The notes under the pieces were generated by a model, which saw only the letters and a program-made list of their open reading frames with translations, was not told where the DNA came from and did not search any database. The position numbers were made by a program, and so were the translations under genes. A DNA stretch of 64,000 bases from Salinispora fenicalii (GTDB taxonomy: Bacteria > Actinomycetota > Actinomycetes > Mycobacteriales > Micromonosporaceae), in the NCBI RefSeq assembly GCF_000514815.1, contig NZ_AZWQ01000009.1, forward strand, positions 38,299 through 102,298. The letters are read 5' to 3'. This document shows positions 53,653-62,586 of the stretch, piece by piece. Position 1 is the first letter of the stretch. Every line of letters begins with the position of its first letter.

Positions 53653-54563
53653 GCCCGCGCGCCACCGGCAGCGCCAAGCCGGGCCGCCCGGCCGACCGGT
53701 TCGCCGACTATGGTCCACCCCGCAGGGTCGCCGGTGGGCTGCGGGCGCGCAGTACCCGCGGCGCGATCGGTACCTCCTGGTGGTCCCGCCGGTTCCTGGA
53801 GGTGCTGGAGTCCTTCGCGCTGGGCACTCGCTTGACCCGCGGTCGGTCGTACGCCCGGGCGGGGCAGGTACTGCGGTTGGAGGTGACGCCGGGCGAGGTG
53901 ACGGCCGCGGTGCAGGGCTCGCGACCCCGGCCGTACGAGGTGCGGATCACGCTGGCGCCCTTCCCGGCGACCCTCTGGTCCCGGGTGGAGGAGGAGCTGG
54001 CCGCGCAGGCGTTTTTCAGTGCTCGCCTACTCGCCGGTGATCTCCCCGCTGAGCTGGAGGAGCTCTTCATCGCGGCTGGTGCACCGCTGTTCCCCGCCGG
54101 CCTGGCCGAGCTGGGCCAGTGGTGTAGCTGCCCCGACGGCGCAGTGCCGTGCAAACATCTCGCCGCGACCTTCTACCTTCTTGCCGAGGCGTTCGACGCG
54201 GACCCGTTCGCACTGCTGCACTGGCGCGGCCGGGGTCGAGACGAGCTGCTGGACCGGCTGCGGGTGCGCTGGGGTGGTGCCGCCGCCGTACCCGAACGGT
54301 CCGACTCGGACGAGGTGTCGTCGGCGCCGGTGACTGGTGCTGCGCGGTCGGTGGCGGGTCTGCCGCCGGCGTCGCTGGCCGACGCGGTGGATCGGTTCTG
54401 GTCCTCGCCGGTTCCGCTGCCCGACCGGCCGCCGACGTTGGTGACGGGGACTGAGTTGCTGTTGCGGCAGCTCGGCGCGCCCGCCCCGGCCATCGGTGGC
54501 CCTGGGCTGGTGGAGCGACTACGTCGGGCGTATCGGCGGCTCGGCGAGCAGGGCACCGACTGA
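53649..54563 (+). CDS. SWIM zinc-finger protein coupled to the SNF2 ATPase
   Basis: This 304-residue protein carries a SWIM zinc finger: C159, C161, C168 and H170 in the CSCPDGAVPCKH segment. The N-terminus has the conserved WWSRRFLEVLE. SWIM proteins bind DNA or protein. Its GTG overlaps the SNF2 stop as GTGA, giving coupled translation. In actinobacteria these two are commonly paired; a joint role on DNA is inferred. Confidence 0.88.
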   Translation: MSPRATGSAKPGRPADRFADYGPPRRVAGGLRARSTRGAIGTSWWSRRFLEVLESFALGTRLTRGRSYARAGQVLRLEVTPGEVTAAVQGSRPRPYEVRITLAPFPATLWSRVEEELAAQAFFSARLLAGDLPAELEELFIAAGAPLFPAGLAELGQWCSCPDGAVPCKHLAATFYLLAEAFDADPFALLHWRGRGRDELLDRLRVRWGGAAAVPERSDSDEVSSAPVTGAARSVAGLPPASLADAVDRFWSSPVPLPDRPPTLVTGTELLLRQLGAPAPAIGGPGLVERLRRAYRRLGEQGTD

Positions 54564-54589
54564 CTGTCCGCGGCGGAAGGCCGGGTGAC

Positions 54590-54847
54590 TCATAGCCAGC
54601 GGCGCCGGAAGCGCCACATAACCACGGCGTTGGCTACCAGGACCACCGCGCAGACCGCGCCAGCCACCGGGCCGGCGAGCACAGTTGTCGCCGGAAGCGC
54701 CGCCCAGAGCACGATGGTCAACAGCATCAACCACCGGCCACGGTGGCCCTTCGCCCGATGGTCCAGCCGGGCGAAGAATGCTGGGTCGCTCTCCCGGAGG
54801 TTGCGGGTGATCTGCTCGAACCTGCGCTGATCCTCTTTGCTGAGCAT
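54590..54847 (-). CDS. DUF3040 membrane protein
   Basis: This 85-residue protein starts with the DUF3040 signature MLSKEDQRRFEQITRNLRES and has two membrane helices (about 42-75). The ATG follows GGGGAAGG. The family is restricted to actinobacteria; function unknown. The next 191 bp hold no supported gene. Confidence 0.85.
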   Translation of the reverse strand: MLSKEDQRRFEQITRNLRESDPAFFARLDHRAKGHRGRWLMLLTIVLWAALPATTVLAGPVAGAVCAVVLVANAVVMWRFRRRWL

Positions 54848-55038
54848 GTGCCTTCCCCTCACGTGTTCAGCGGTTCGCCGGGCATACCCGCTGCGGTGGC
54901 GGCTCACGCTCCTGCTGCTGACACTTTCCGACGGGCGGCGCGGCGCCAGCGGCCAACTCGATGGGGCTTTGGTCCGGATAAGTGTTCTTTGTGCCGTCTG
55001 TCCGGAGGGCGCGATAGGTCCGTCGATGGCCGTGCCGG

Positions 55039-55713
55039 TCAGCGTCCCCGCCGAGGAAGCGGCAGGTGGCCAGGGACCAGCTGCTCCGCTGCCAGCGGTA
55101 CCCCGCTCGCCCGTAACTCCGCGATCAGGCTGTTCTGCATCAGGTACGAGTCGGGGAGCTGCCAGCGTGCCTGCTCCGGGGCGACCACCCAGCGCACGGC
55201 CCCCTCGGGTAGCCGCGTCGGTGGGGCGGGGATCCACGAACCCGGGCCGTGCCGTACCACGTGGAAGCAGTGTTCAAGTTCGGGTCGAAGTGGGTCGCCG
55301 GGTCGGACCAGGAACATCCATCGGCCGGTGGGGGTGGACAGCACCGGCCCACGTACTCCTGGGCCGGCCGGGTGGTTCTGGACCGCGAGGAGCATGTCGC
55401 GTCCGATGTGGGCCGGCACCTCCAGGACGTCGAACGCCCGCCCGGTGGGTAGCAGAACGCCGTGCGGCCGGGTGCGCCACCACGTCGCGATCCGGGCCGG
55501 GTCGGCGCTGGCGGAGTGCTCCCAGTCCACCAGCGCAGGATGACAGCCGACGGTGGGGCAGCCCGCCCGCCCGCAGACGAAGCGGCTGCGGGCCAGGCAC
55601 GCGCCGGGGGTCACCTCCCAGCCGTGTAGCGCGTAGCGTACGGCGACGCGGCGCAGCCGTACTCGCTCCAGGGGCGATAGCTGGGCGACCCGCGGTCCGA
55701 TATTCCCCCACAT
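55039..55713 (-). CDS. Small PrimPol-like protein, probably degenerate
   Basis: This 224-residue protein matches actinobacterial annotations of bifunctional DNA primase/polymerase N-terminal domains. A Cys/His cluster (C47, C52, C57, H58 in CGRAGCPTVGCHPA) precedes the metal-site strand FDVLEVPAHIG, where the second acidic position is Glu98 instead of the Asp of active PrimPols. The TPTGRWMF motif follows. There is no helicase domain. The start at 55713 has an AGGGGAG site 9 bases away; an ATG three codons upstream is too close to it. It may be inactive or bind nucleotides only. It is divergent from the XRE-flavoprotein pair. Confidence 0.7.
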   Translation of the reverse strand: MWGNIGPRVAQLSPLERVRLRRVAVRYALHGWEVTPGACLARSRFVCGRAGCPTVGCHPALVDWEHSASADPARIATWWRTRPHGVLLPTGRAFDVLEVPAHIGRDMLLAVQNHPAGPGVRGPVLSTPTGRWMFLVRPGDPLRPELEHCFHVVRHGPGSWIPAPPTRLPEGAVRWVVAPEQARWQLPDSYLMQNSLIAELRASGVPLAAEQLVPGHLPLPRRGR

Positions 55714-55950
55714 ATGTGCCATCTCCCCTCGCCGGATCCGGTCGTGCCGGTGGCATCTGTCGAGCACCGTCACTGCCTCGACCCGCGATCGTTGAGTTGA
55801 CGAACGGCCGATGCAACTTGCACGAACGCTAGGAGTGCCGGCTGATCAGCTGACGTACATGCTGTGCGACCGGAAGAAATCTGAACAAAGCGCCGCGCCC
55901 ACGACAAACCTGGCTAATCGGTCGGACGGATGCGTAGGAAGGGATGGGAC

Positions 55951-57174
55951 ATGGACGAGCTACCCATCGGGCGTCGGGTGGCCTACTGGCGGGGGCGACG
56001 CAAGATGTCCCAGCAGGTCTTCGCGGACCGGCTGGGTAAGTCCAAGAGCTGGGTGGACAAGGTTGAGCGGGGGGTACGTCGGCTGGACAAGTTCTCCGTG
56101 ATCTACGAGATCGCCGACACCCTCCGGGTTGACGTGCAGCTACTGCTCGGCAAGGACCCGGAACGGCGGTCCGACGCGCTGAACTGCATCGACCAGACTG
56201 AGGTGCAGGAGATTCGGGCAGCGCTGGAGCGGTACGACGCGATGAGCGCCTACTTCCGCGCGGCACCGTACCCGCCGCCCCTGCCCGACATGCGCAAGGC
56301 CGTCACCCACGCCTGGTTGACCTATCAGTACGGCCGATACGGGATGCTGACTCGCTCGCTACCCAAGCTGCTGCGGGACGCTCAGGCGGCCGACGCTGGC
56401 TTCGGCGGCGACGACAACCGCGAGGCGGCGCACCTGCTCGGGCAGGTCTACCAGATCGCCTCGTCGGTTCTGCGCAAGCTGGGGGAGTGCGACCTGGCAT
56501 GGCTCGCCGCCGACCGGGCAATGGCGGTCGCCCAACGGGCCGACGATCCACTCCTGGCCGGTATCGCCACCACCCGGGTCGGTAACGCCCTGGTGGCGAT
56601 GGGGCGCCCCTTCCCGGCCCTGGAGGTGAACGTCGCAATCGCGAACCGATTGGCCCCGGGCGGTGACAACGACGCTACCCCGGATCGGCTGTCGGTCTAC
56701 GGCATGCTGCTGCTTCAAGGGGCGATGGCCGCCTCCCGGATCGGGGACACTGCCACAGTGGATGACCTGCTGGACGGTGCCGACGAGGCGGCCACCCTGC
56801 TCGGCGGCGACCAGAACCACTATTGGACCTCCTTTGGGCCCACCAACGTGGAGCTGCACCGCGCCGCAGCGGCCGTCGAGCTCGGTGACGGCGGCCGAGC
56901 AGTGGAGGTCCATCAGCGCATCGGGCCGGAGTTCAACGCCCTGCTACCCGAGCGCCGCGCCCACCATCTGCTCGACATCGCCCGAGGCTACGCACAGGTT
57001 GGTGATGTGGCGAACGCCGGTGAAATGCTGCTGCAAGGCGACCGGCTCGCTCCGTCAGAGATCCGTTGCCGGCCCATCGCCCACGAGGTGATGTCCGACA
57101 TCCTGCGTCGTACCCGTGGCACCCCGTCCGCCGCGATCGCGGAGTTGGCTGAACACATGGGAGTCGGGATATGA
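55951..57174 (+). CDS. XRE-family regulator with TPR-like C-terminus
   Basis: This 407-residue protein has a helix-turn-helix at about residues 8-62 (VAYWRGRRKMSQQVFADRLG, then SKSWVDKVERG) and a long helical region with TPR-like repeats (about 130-395). Such regulators respond to peptides or small molecules in Gram-positive bacteria. The ATG at 55951, with a GGAAGGGA site, is preferred over the one 21 bases upstream. Its stop overlaps the flavoprotein start (ATGA), so the two are coupled. Confidence 0.82.
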   Translation: MDELPIGRRVAYWRGRRKMSQQVFADRLGKSKSWVDKVERGVRRLDKFSVIYEIADTLRVDVQLLLGKDPERRSDALNCIDQTEVQEIRAALERYDAMSAYFRAAPYPPPLPDMRKAVTHAWLTYQYGRYGMLTRSLPKLLRDAQAADAGFGGDDNREAAHLLGQVYQIASSVLRKLGECDLAWLAADRAMAVAQRADDPLLAGIATTRVGNALVAMGRPFPALEVNVAIANRLAPGGDNDATPDRLSVYGMLLLQGAMAASRIGDTATVDDLLDGADEAATLLGGDQNHYWTSFGPTNVELHRAAAAVELGDGGRAVEVHQRIGPEFNALLPERRAHHLLDIARGYAQVGDVANAGEMLLQGDRLAPSEIRCRPIAHEVMSDILRRTRGTPSAAIAELAEHMGVGI

Positions 57175-57767
57175 GTGTGGACGCTTCGATGACCACGTCG
57201 CAGCCGAGCAGCGCTGCGCGCCGGGTTCTCTACGTGATCGCCTGCGGTTCGCCGCTGGCCCGGCGAGTCGGCCGGCTCGTCGAACTGGCCCAGCAGGCCG
57301 GGTGGGAGGTCTGCGTCGTCACCACCCCCGACGGGGCCAAGTTCGTTGACCGGCCGGCGTTGGTCCGACAGACCGGCTACCCGGTCCGTAGCCACTACAA
57401 GAATCCGGGCGACCCGGATGTCCTGCCGCCGGCAGACGCGATGATCGTCTGCCCAGCCACGGTGAATACGGTCACCAAGTGGGCGGCGGGGATAGCCGAC
57501 ACCCTCCCCCTCGGCCTGCTCGTGGAGGCGCCGGGCCGCGGGGTGCCGCTGGTCGCGGTCCCCTTCACCAACGCGGCGATGGCCGCCCACCCGGCGTTCC
57601 AGGCAGCCCTCGGCCGGCTCTCCGAATGGGGCGTCACCGTGCTCTTCGGCGACCACGTCGTCCCGCTGCACCCACCCGGATCCGGTGAGCGTCACCTACC
57701 CGCCTTTCCCTGGGAGGCGGTGGTCGCCGCGTTGCCGGAACCATCGGCGGCGACCAGGGTCGCCTGA
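57171..57767 (+). CDS. HFCD-family flavoprotein
   Basis: This 198-residue FMN-binding protein of the homo-oligomeric flavin-containing Cys decarboxylase fold includes PPC decarboxylase and lanthipeptide decarboxylases as relatives. The motif PATVNT (95-100) replaces the canonical PASANT, keeping the key Asn, and KWAAGIADTL follows. H75 in RSHYKN could be the catalytic His. No coaBC partner domain and no peptide precursor gene are visible. Its coupling to a sensory regulator suggests a dedicated task; the substrate is unknown. Confidence 0.8.
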   Translation: MSVDASMTTSQPSSAARRVLYVIACGSPLARRVGRLVELAQQAGWEVCVVTTPDGAKFVDRPALVRQTGYPVRSHYKNPGDPDVLPPADAMIVCPATVNTVTKWAAGIADTLPLGLLVEAPGRGVPLVAVPFTNAAMAAHPAFQAALGRLSEWGVTVLFGDHVVPLHPPGSGERHLPAFPWEAVVAALPEPSAATRVA

Positions 57768-57825
57768 CCGCCTGCCCGGGTGGCGACGCGTTCTGTCCCC
57801 ACCCGCGCCGGTAAGCTGGCCCGCC

Positions 57826-58698
57826 GTGAGGACACCCGAATTTCCGCCGACCGTCGCCGATGTGGTGACCGAGTTGGAGCGGCGCTACCCACCGGCGTGG
57901 GCGCAGGAGTGGGACCGCGTCGGTCTGGTCCTCGGCGACCCGAATGCGCCGGTCCGCCGGGTGCTCTGCGTGGTGGACGTGGTGCCGGAGACGGTCGCCG
58001 AGGCGATTGACGCCCGGGTCGACCTGATCGTGGCGCATCACCCGCTGCTCCTGCGGGGGGTGTCGTCGGTCGCCCCAACCACCTATAAGGGGCGGATCGT
58101 CCACCAGCTGATCAAAGCCGACGTCGCGCTGTACGTGGCGCACACTAACGCGGACGTCGCCGCACCGGGCGTTTCCGATGCACTGGCCGCCCGATTTGGG
58201 CTGACCGGGCTACGGCCGCTGGCGCCCCCCGCCGTCGGTGCACCCGCACACGGCGCCGGCCGGGGGATCGGCCGCATCGGTGAGCTACCCGAGCCGATGA
58301 CCCTCGCCGAGCTGACCCGGCACGCCGCCGCCGTGCTCCCGGCCACCGCCTGGGGCGTACGCGCCGCCGGTGACCCGCAACGCACGGTGCGTACGCTCGC
58401 CGTCAGTGGCGGATCGGGCGACAGCTTCCTCGCCGCTGCGACAACCGCCGGGGTCGACGCGTACCTCACCGCCGACCTGCGGCACCACCCCACCAGCGAG
58501 CACCTGGCCACCGGCGGTCCGGCGCTGCTCGATGCCGCACACTGGGCGACCGAACGCCCGTGGCTGGACGACCTGGCCGCCGCCCTGCGGGAGACGACGG
58601 GCGTCGAGACGCTCGTGTCCGACCTGGAGACTGACCCGTGGACCGTACACGCCGCCCCGCCCGCGGCGGACGACAAGGAGCCCGACTGTGAAGGCTGA
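57826..58698 (+). CDS. Nif3-like dinuclear metal centre protein
   Basis: This 290-residue Nif3/YbgI-family protein has the metal-ligand segments LIVAHHPLLLRG and VAHTNADVA and a C-terminal LLDAAHWATERPWL. It is annotated in relatives as a GTP cyclohydrolase I-like or hydrolase protein without firm function. The GTG at 57826 is chosen because the upstream in-frame residues overlap the flavoprotein frame. The last 11 bases overlap the next gene. Confidence 0.88.
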   Translation: MRTPEFPPTVADVVTELERRYPPAWAQEWDRVGLVLGDPNAPVRRVLCVVDVVPETVAEAIDARVDLIVAHHPLLLRGVSSVAPTTYKGRIVHQLIKADVALYVAHTNADVAAPGVSDALAARFGLTGLRPLAPPAVGAPAHGAGRGIGRIGELPEPMTLAELTRHAAAVLPATAWGVRAAGDPQRTVRTLAVSGGSGDSFLAAATTAGVDAYLTADLRHHPTSEHLATGGPALLDAAHWATERPWLDDLAAALRETTGVETLVSDLETDPWTVHAAPPAADDKEPDCEG

Positions 58699-59425
58699 AC
58701 CGTTAGTCCAGCGCCGCCTGCTCGACCTGGCCGGGATCGACACCACCCTCGCCCAACTCGCGCACCGCCGCCGGACGCTGCCAGAGCGGGCCGAACTGGA
58801 CGCCCTCGCCCGGGAGCTGTCCGCGCTGGAGGACGAACGCGCCCGTGCCCAGGTGGCCATCGATGACCTGGACCGGGACATCGACCGGCTGGAACAGGAC
58901 GTTGACCGGGTGCGAGCCCGCAAGCGCAAGGACGAAGACCGTCTTGCCGCCGGCGTTGGCCCGGCCCGGGAGTTGGAGGCGCTTCAGCACGAGTTGGCCT
59001 CCCTCAACCGCCGCCAGGGCGACCTCGAGGACGCCGAACTGGAGCTGATGGAGCAGCGGGAGACCGCGCAGGGCGTCCTGACCGGGATCGAGAAGCGGAT
59101 CACCGAGGCCCGGGAGAAGCGGGATGCCGTCGAGCAGCGCCACAATGACAGCCTGAGCGAGATCACCAAGGAAGAGGAGTTCAAGCGAGGCGCCCGCCAG
59201 CCCCTCGCCGCCGACCTTCCCGGTGAACTGGTCGCGCTCTACGACCGGATTCGGGCGGAGAGCGGACTCGGCGCGGCCCTGCTTACCGCTGGTCGCTGCG
59301 GCGGGTGCCGGCTGGAGCTCTCCGGCGCGGACCGGGCCCGCATCCGGGCGGCGGATCCGGACGACGTGGTGCGCTGCGAGGAGTGCCGCCGGATCATGAT
59401 CCGTACCAACGAGTCCGGGCTGTAG
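58688..59425 (+). CDS. Coiled-coil zinc-ribbon protein (C4-type)
   Basis: This 245-residue protein has a long coiled coil (about 10-165) and a C-terminal C4 zinc ribbon (CGGC and CEEC). It is of the type found beside Nif3 and RNase H genes in actinobacteria. The GTG at 58688 overlaps the Nif3 gene by 11 bases. It may bind nucleic acid or a membrane complex; function is unknown. Confidence 0.85.
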   Translation: MKAEPLVQRRLLDLAGIDTTLAQLAHRRRTLPERAELDALARELSALEDERARAQVAIDDLDRDIDRLEQDVDRVRARKRKDEDRLAAGVGPARELEALQHELASLNRRQGDLEDAELELMEQRETAQGVLTGIEKRITEAREKRDAVEQRHNDSLSEITKEEEFKRGARQPLAADLPGELVALYDRIRAESGLGAALLTAGRCGGCRLELSGADRARIRAADPDDVVRCEECRRIMIRTNESGL

Positions 59426-59427
59426 TC

Positions 59428-60636
59428 GTGGCGCCGCGGTTGGTCGTCATCGAGGCCGACGGTGGATCTCGGGGTAATCCCGGTCCGGCCGGATACGGCG
59501 CGGTGCTCCGTGACCCCGACACCGGTGAGGTGCTTGCCGAACGCTCCGCCGCGATCGGCACCGCCACCAACAACGTCGCCGAGTACCGCGGCCTGATCGC
59601 CGGCCTGGAGGCCGCCGCCGAGCTGGGGGCCGCCGAGGTGGAAGCCCGGTTGGACTCCAAGCTCGTGGTCGAGCAGATGTGCGGCCGTTGGCAGATCAAA
59701 AACCCCGGCCTGCGTCCGCTCGCCGCGCAGGCGGCCGGGTTGGTCGGCCAATTCGCCGCCGTCCGGTTCACCTGGATCCCCCGAAACCGCAACCGACACG
59801 CCGACGCCCTGGCCAACGCCGCCATGGACGCCGCCGCCGGAGCACCAGCCCGGCCCGCGACCCGAGCAGCCGAGGAGCCACGACCGGTGGCCGCCGCTGA
59901 CTCGCCCGCCCGCGCGGCGGCCCGCGAGGCCGCGGCCCGCGCCGCCACTGCCCGTACCAGCGGGACCGACCCGGCCACCGCCCCCGCCTCCTGGGAGCCG
60001 CGGCCTAGCTTCACCGCAACCCGGCTGGTTATCGTCCGGCACGGGGCAACCGAGTACACCGAACAGCGCCGCTACTCCGGCCGGGTCGACGTGCCCCTCT
60101 CCGACCAAGGCCGGGCCCAGGCCGAAGCCACCGCCAACCGGGTGGCTGCGCTGGCCCCGTCGGCCGCGGCCGTGGTCAGCTCCCCACTGAGCCGGTGCCG
60201 GGACACCGCCGGGGCCATCGCCGCGGCGCTCGGGGGAAAGCCGGTCCGGGACAACGACGACCTCGTCGAGTGTGACTTCGGGGTCTGGGACGGCCGCACC
60301 TTCGCGGAGGTGCGGGAGCGCTGGGCCGGGGAGATGGACGCCTGGCTCGCCGCCACGACGGTCGCCCCGCCCGGCGGAGAGTCATTCGCCGAAGTCGCCA
60401 CGCGCAGCCGCCGGGCGGTTGACGAGTTGCGGAAGGCGTACCCGGGGGAGACCGTCGTGGTGGTCTCGCACGTCTCGCCGATCAAACTGATTCTGCGGGA
60501 CGCTCTTGGGGGCGGAGACACGCTGCTGCATCGGCTGTTCCTCGATGCGGCCGGCATCTCCGTGGTGGATCTGTGGCCCGACGGGGGAGTGGCCGTCCGC
60601 TCCGTCAACGACACCGCCCACCTTCCGTCCAGCTGA
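59428..60636 (+). CDS. Bifunctional RNase HI / histidine phosphatase fusion
   Basis: This 402-residue protein resembles mycobacterial Rv2228c. The N-terminal RNase H domain (1-135) has the DEDD residues: Asp in VVIEADGGSRGNPG, Glu in EYRGLIAGLE, and Asp in RLDSKLVVEQ. An Ala/Arg-rich linker (about 138-190) leads to a phosphoglycerate-mutase-like acid phosphatase (RHGATEYTEQRRYSG, His catalytic). It would remove RNA from RNA-DNA hybrids; the phosphatase is linked with cobalamin (CobC-like) in mycobacteria. The GTG at 59428 lies 2 bp past the preceding stop. Confidence 0.92.
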   Translation: MAPRLVVIEADGGSRGNPGPAGYGAVLRDPDTGEVLAERSAAIGTATNNVAEYRGLIAGLEAAAELGAAEVEARLDSKLVVEQMCGRWQIKNPGLRPLAAQAAGLVGQFAAVRFTWIPRNRNRHADALANAAMDAAAGAPARPATRAAEEPRPVAAADSPARAAAREAAARAATARTSGTDPATAPASWEPRPSFTATRLVIVRHGATEYTEQRRYSGRVDVPLSDQGRAQAEATANRVAALAPSAAAVVSSPLSRCRDTAGAIAAALGGKPVRDNDDLVECDFGVWDGRTFAEVRERWAGEMDAWLAATTVAPPGGESFAEVATRSRRAVDELRKAYPGETVVVVSHVSPIKLILRDALGGGDTLLHRLFLDAAGISVVDLWPDGGVAVRSVNDTAHLPSS

Positions 60637-60691
60637 TCAACCCCGGCTTGCGGGCCTACTCAGCCGCTGGCCTACTCAGCGGCTGGTCCAT

Positions 60692-61453
60692 TCAGCTTCT
60701 GGTCCGCCAGAGCAGGTACAGGCCGATGACTGTTCCGAAGACCACAATCACCGTTCTGAGTACCATCGGTGGCAGCCGGGGGAGCAGTCGCGCGCCCGCG
60801 TACCCACCGACCAGCGTTGCCGGTGCGACCACGGCAACCGCCGCCCAGTTCACCGGCCCGAACAGCGCGAACACCACCAGCGTGGTGAGCCCGACCACCG
60901 CCGAGAGCAGGTTCTTGATGGCGCTGACCCGGACCAGCGAGGCGTCCAGCACCAGCGCCAGGCCCGCCACCAACATCACCCCCAGCGCCGCGCCGAAGTA
61001 GCCGCCGTACACCGCGGCGAGCGCAACCATGGTCTGGACCCAGACGGTACGGTGGCGTGTCGACCGGTCGCGGGGGTGCCCGACGAACCGGCGTAGCGGC
61101 CCCTGGAACGCCAGCACCGCCGTCGCCCCGAGCACCAGAAACGGTACGACCAACTCGAACGCCCGGGCCGGCGTGGCCAACAGGAGCACAGTGCCGGCGA
61201 CCGTACCGAGGATGGTGGTGGGCAGTAGAGGCAACAGCTCCCGACCACGCGGCAGCTCTGCGCGGCTGCCCGCGACGCTCGCCACGTAGCCCGGGAAGAC
61301 CGACACCGAGTTGCTCACGTTCGCTGATACGGGCGGCAACCCGGCGGCGATCATCGCCGGGAAGGTGATCAGCGATCCCCCACCGGCTACCGCGTTGACC
61401 GTCCCGGCGGTGAGGCCGGCGGTGACGAGTAGCGCGGCGTCGGCGATGTGCAT
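60692..61453 (-). CDS. TauE/SafE (TSUP) family membrane permease
   Basis: This 253-residue protein has seven or eight membrane helices and the family signature GTVNAVAGGGSLITFPAMI near the start, with GYFGAALGVMLV midway. It is predicted to export or import sulfonates, sulfite or related anions. The ATG at 61453 immediately precedes the signature; the longer upstream frame is Arg/Pro-rich and overlaps the rnpB region. It is convergent with the RNase H gene. Confidence 0.88.
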   Translation of the reverse strand: MHIADAALLVTAGLTAGTVNAVAGGGSLITFPAMIAAGLPPVSANVSNSVSVFPGYVASVAGSRAELPRGRELLPLLPTTILGTVAGTVLLLATPARAFELVVPFLVLGATAVLAFQGPLRRFVGHPRDRSTRHRTVWVQTMVALAAVYGGYFGAALGVMLVAGLALVLDASLVRVSAIKNLLSAVVGLTTLVVFALFGPVNWAAVAVVAPATLVGGYAGARLLPRLPPMVLRTVIVVFGTVIGLYLLWRTRS

Positions 61454-61581
61454 GGTCAGGCAGGCTAGTACGCCGCGGTGCCCCGTCCACTCCGCGGCGC
61501 CCGGTGCGGCGCGTCGGTGTGCGCTGGTGTGGTCTGTTGGGGCGGAAATGGGCGCGGCGACGGCGTCGTTAGGATGAGTGC

Positions 61582-62008
<427 letters not shown>

Positions 62009-62011
62009 CCA

Positions 62012-62045
62012 CCAGCTCAGAGCCCTGATCAAGGCTCTGAGCTGG
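62012..62045 (+). terminator. Terminator of rnpB
   Basis: Perfect 13-bp arms (62012-62024 and 62033-62045) enclose an 8-base loop, directly after the RNase P RNA 3' end. Confidence 0.85.
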
Positions 62046-62586
62046 CCCTATTTCGGGTGTCGATAGTCGTTTACGGTCAACGTTGGCCAGCATTTGACAG
62101 CCTTAAGGTTCGGGTCGCTCATCACCCTGCAGGGATCGCAGCTCCGGCCATTCGGTAGATATCTATGCAACTTGCCCATGGTGGGAGTGCGCCCGAAGAC
62201 AGGTTCGCCTTAATCGAGGTTGCGTGTTTGTGCCTACGGCATTGATCGAAGCATGCTGCAAGAGTGGGCAATTCGGGCGAATATTGTCGTTATCGGCAGT
62301 GCGTCATGCCGTCGCCCTGGGGTGGAGCGAGCGAAAGCCCTGCGCCTGCTTAGTTTCACTTGACATCCGGCGTGCCGGTCGACTCGTTCGTTGCCGCCAG
62401 CTCCATGTACTGATTGAGGCAACACGCTAGGTGTGAATCTAGATAAATTTCCGCTGATCTTAACATTTTTTAAATATTTCTGCTCTGGGTGATTTGTTCC
62501 ATCTTCACCGTAGGTAAGGTGCTTTTCGCTGAGCGTATCCTGGGTGCCGTTGATCGATGATCTAGCCGGTAAGTGGATAGCTTGGA
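62046..62586. other. Gene-free region between rnpB and the secreted trypsin-fold gene
   Basis: No credible gene is seen. The part from about 62430 to 62530 is markedly AT-rich for this genome (T-run near 62465). The region contains the degenerate copy of the rnpB 3' end at 62365-62420. Short open frames near 62224-62430 do not resemble known proteins. Confidence 0.5.
62365..62420 (+). repeat. Degenerate second copy of the rnpB 3' end
   Basis: 62365-62403 matches 61979-62018 of rnpB at about 34 of 40 aligned positions, beginning ATCCGGCGT. Weaker similarity continues to 62420 into the terminator (CAGCTC, then CTGAT). Upstream of 62365 the similarity stops abruptly. This is the pattern left by site-specific integration into rnpB, inferred. 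Confidence 0.7.
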
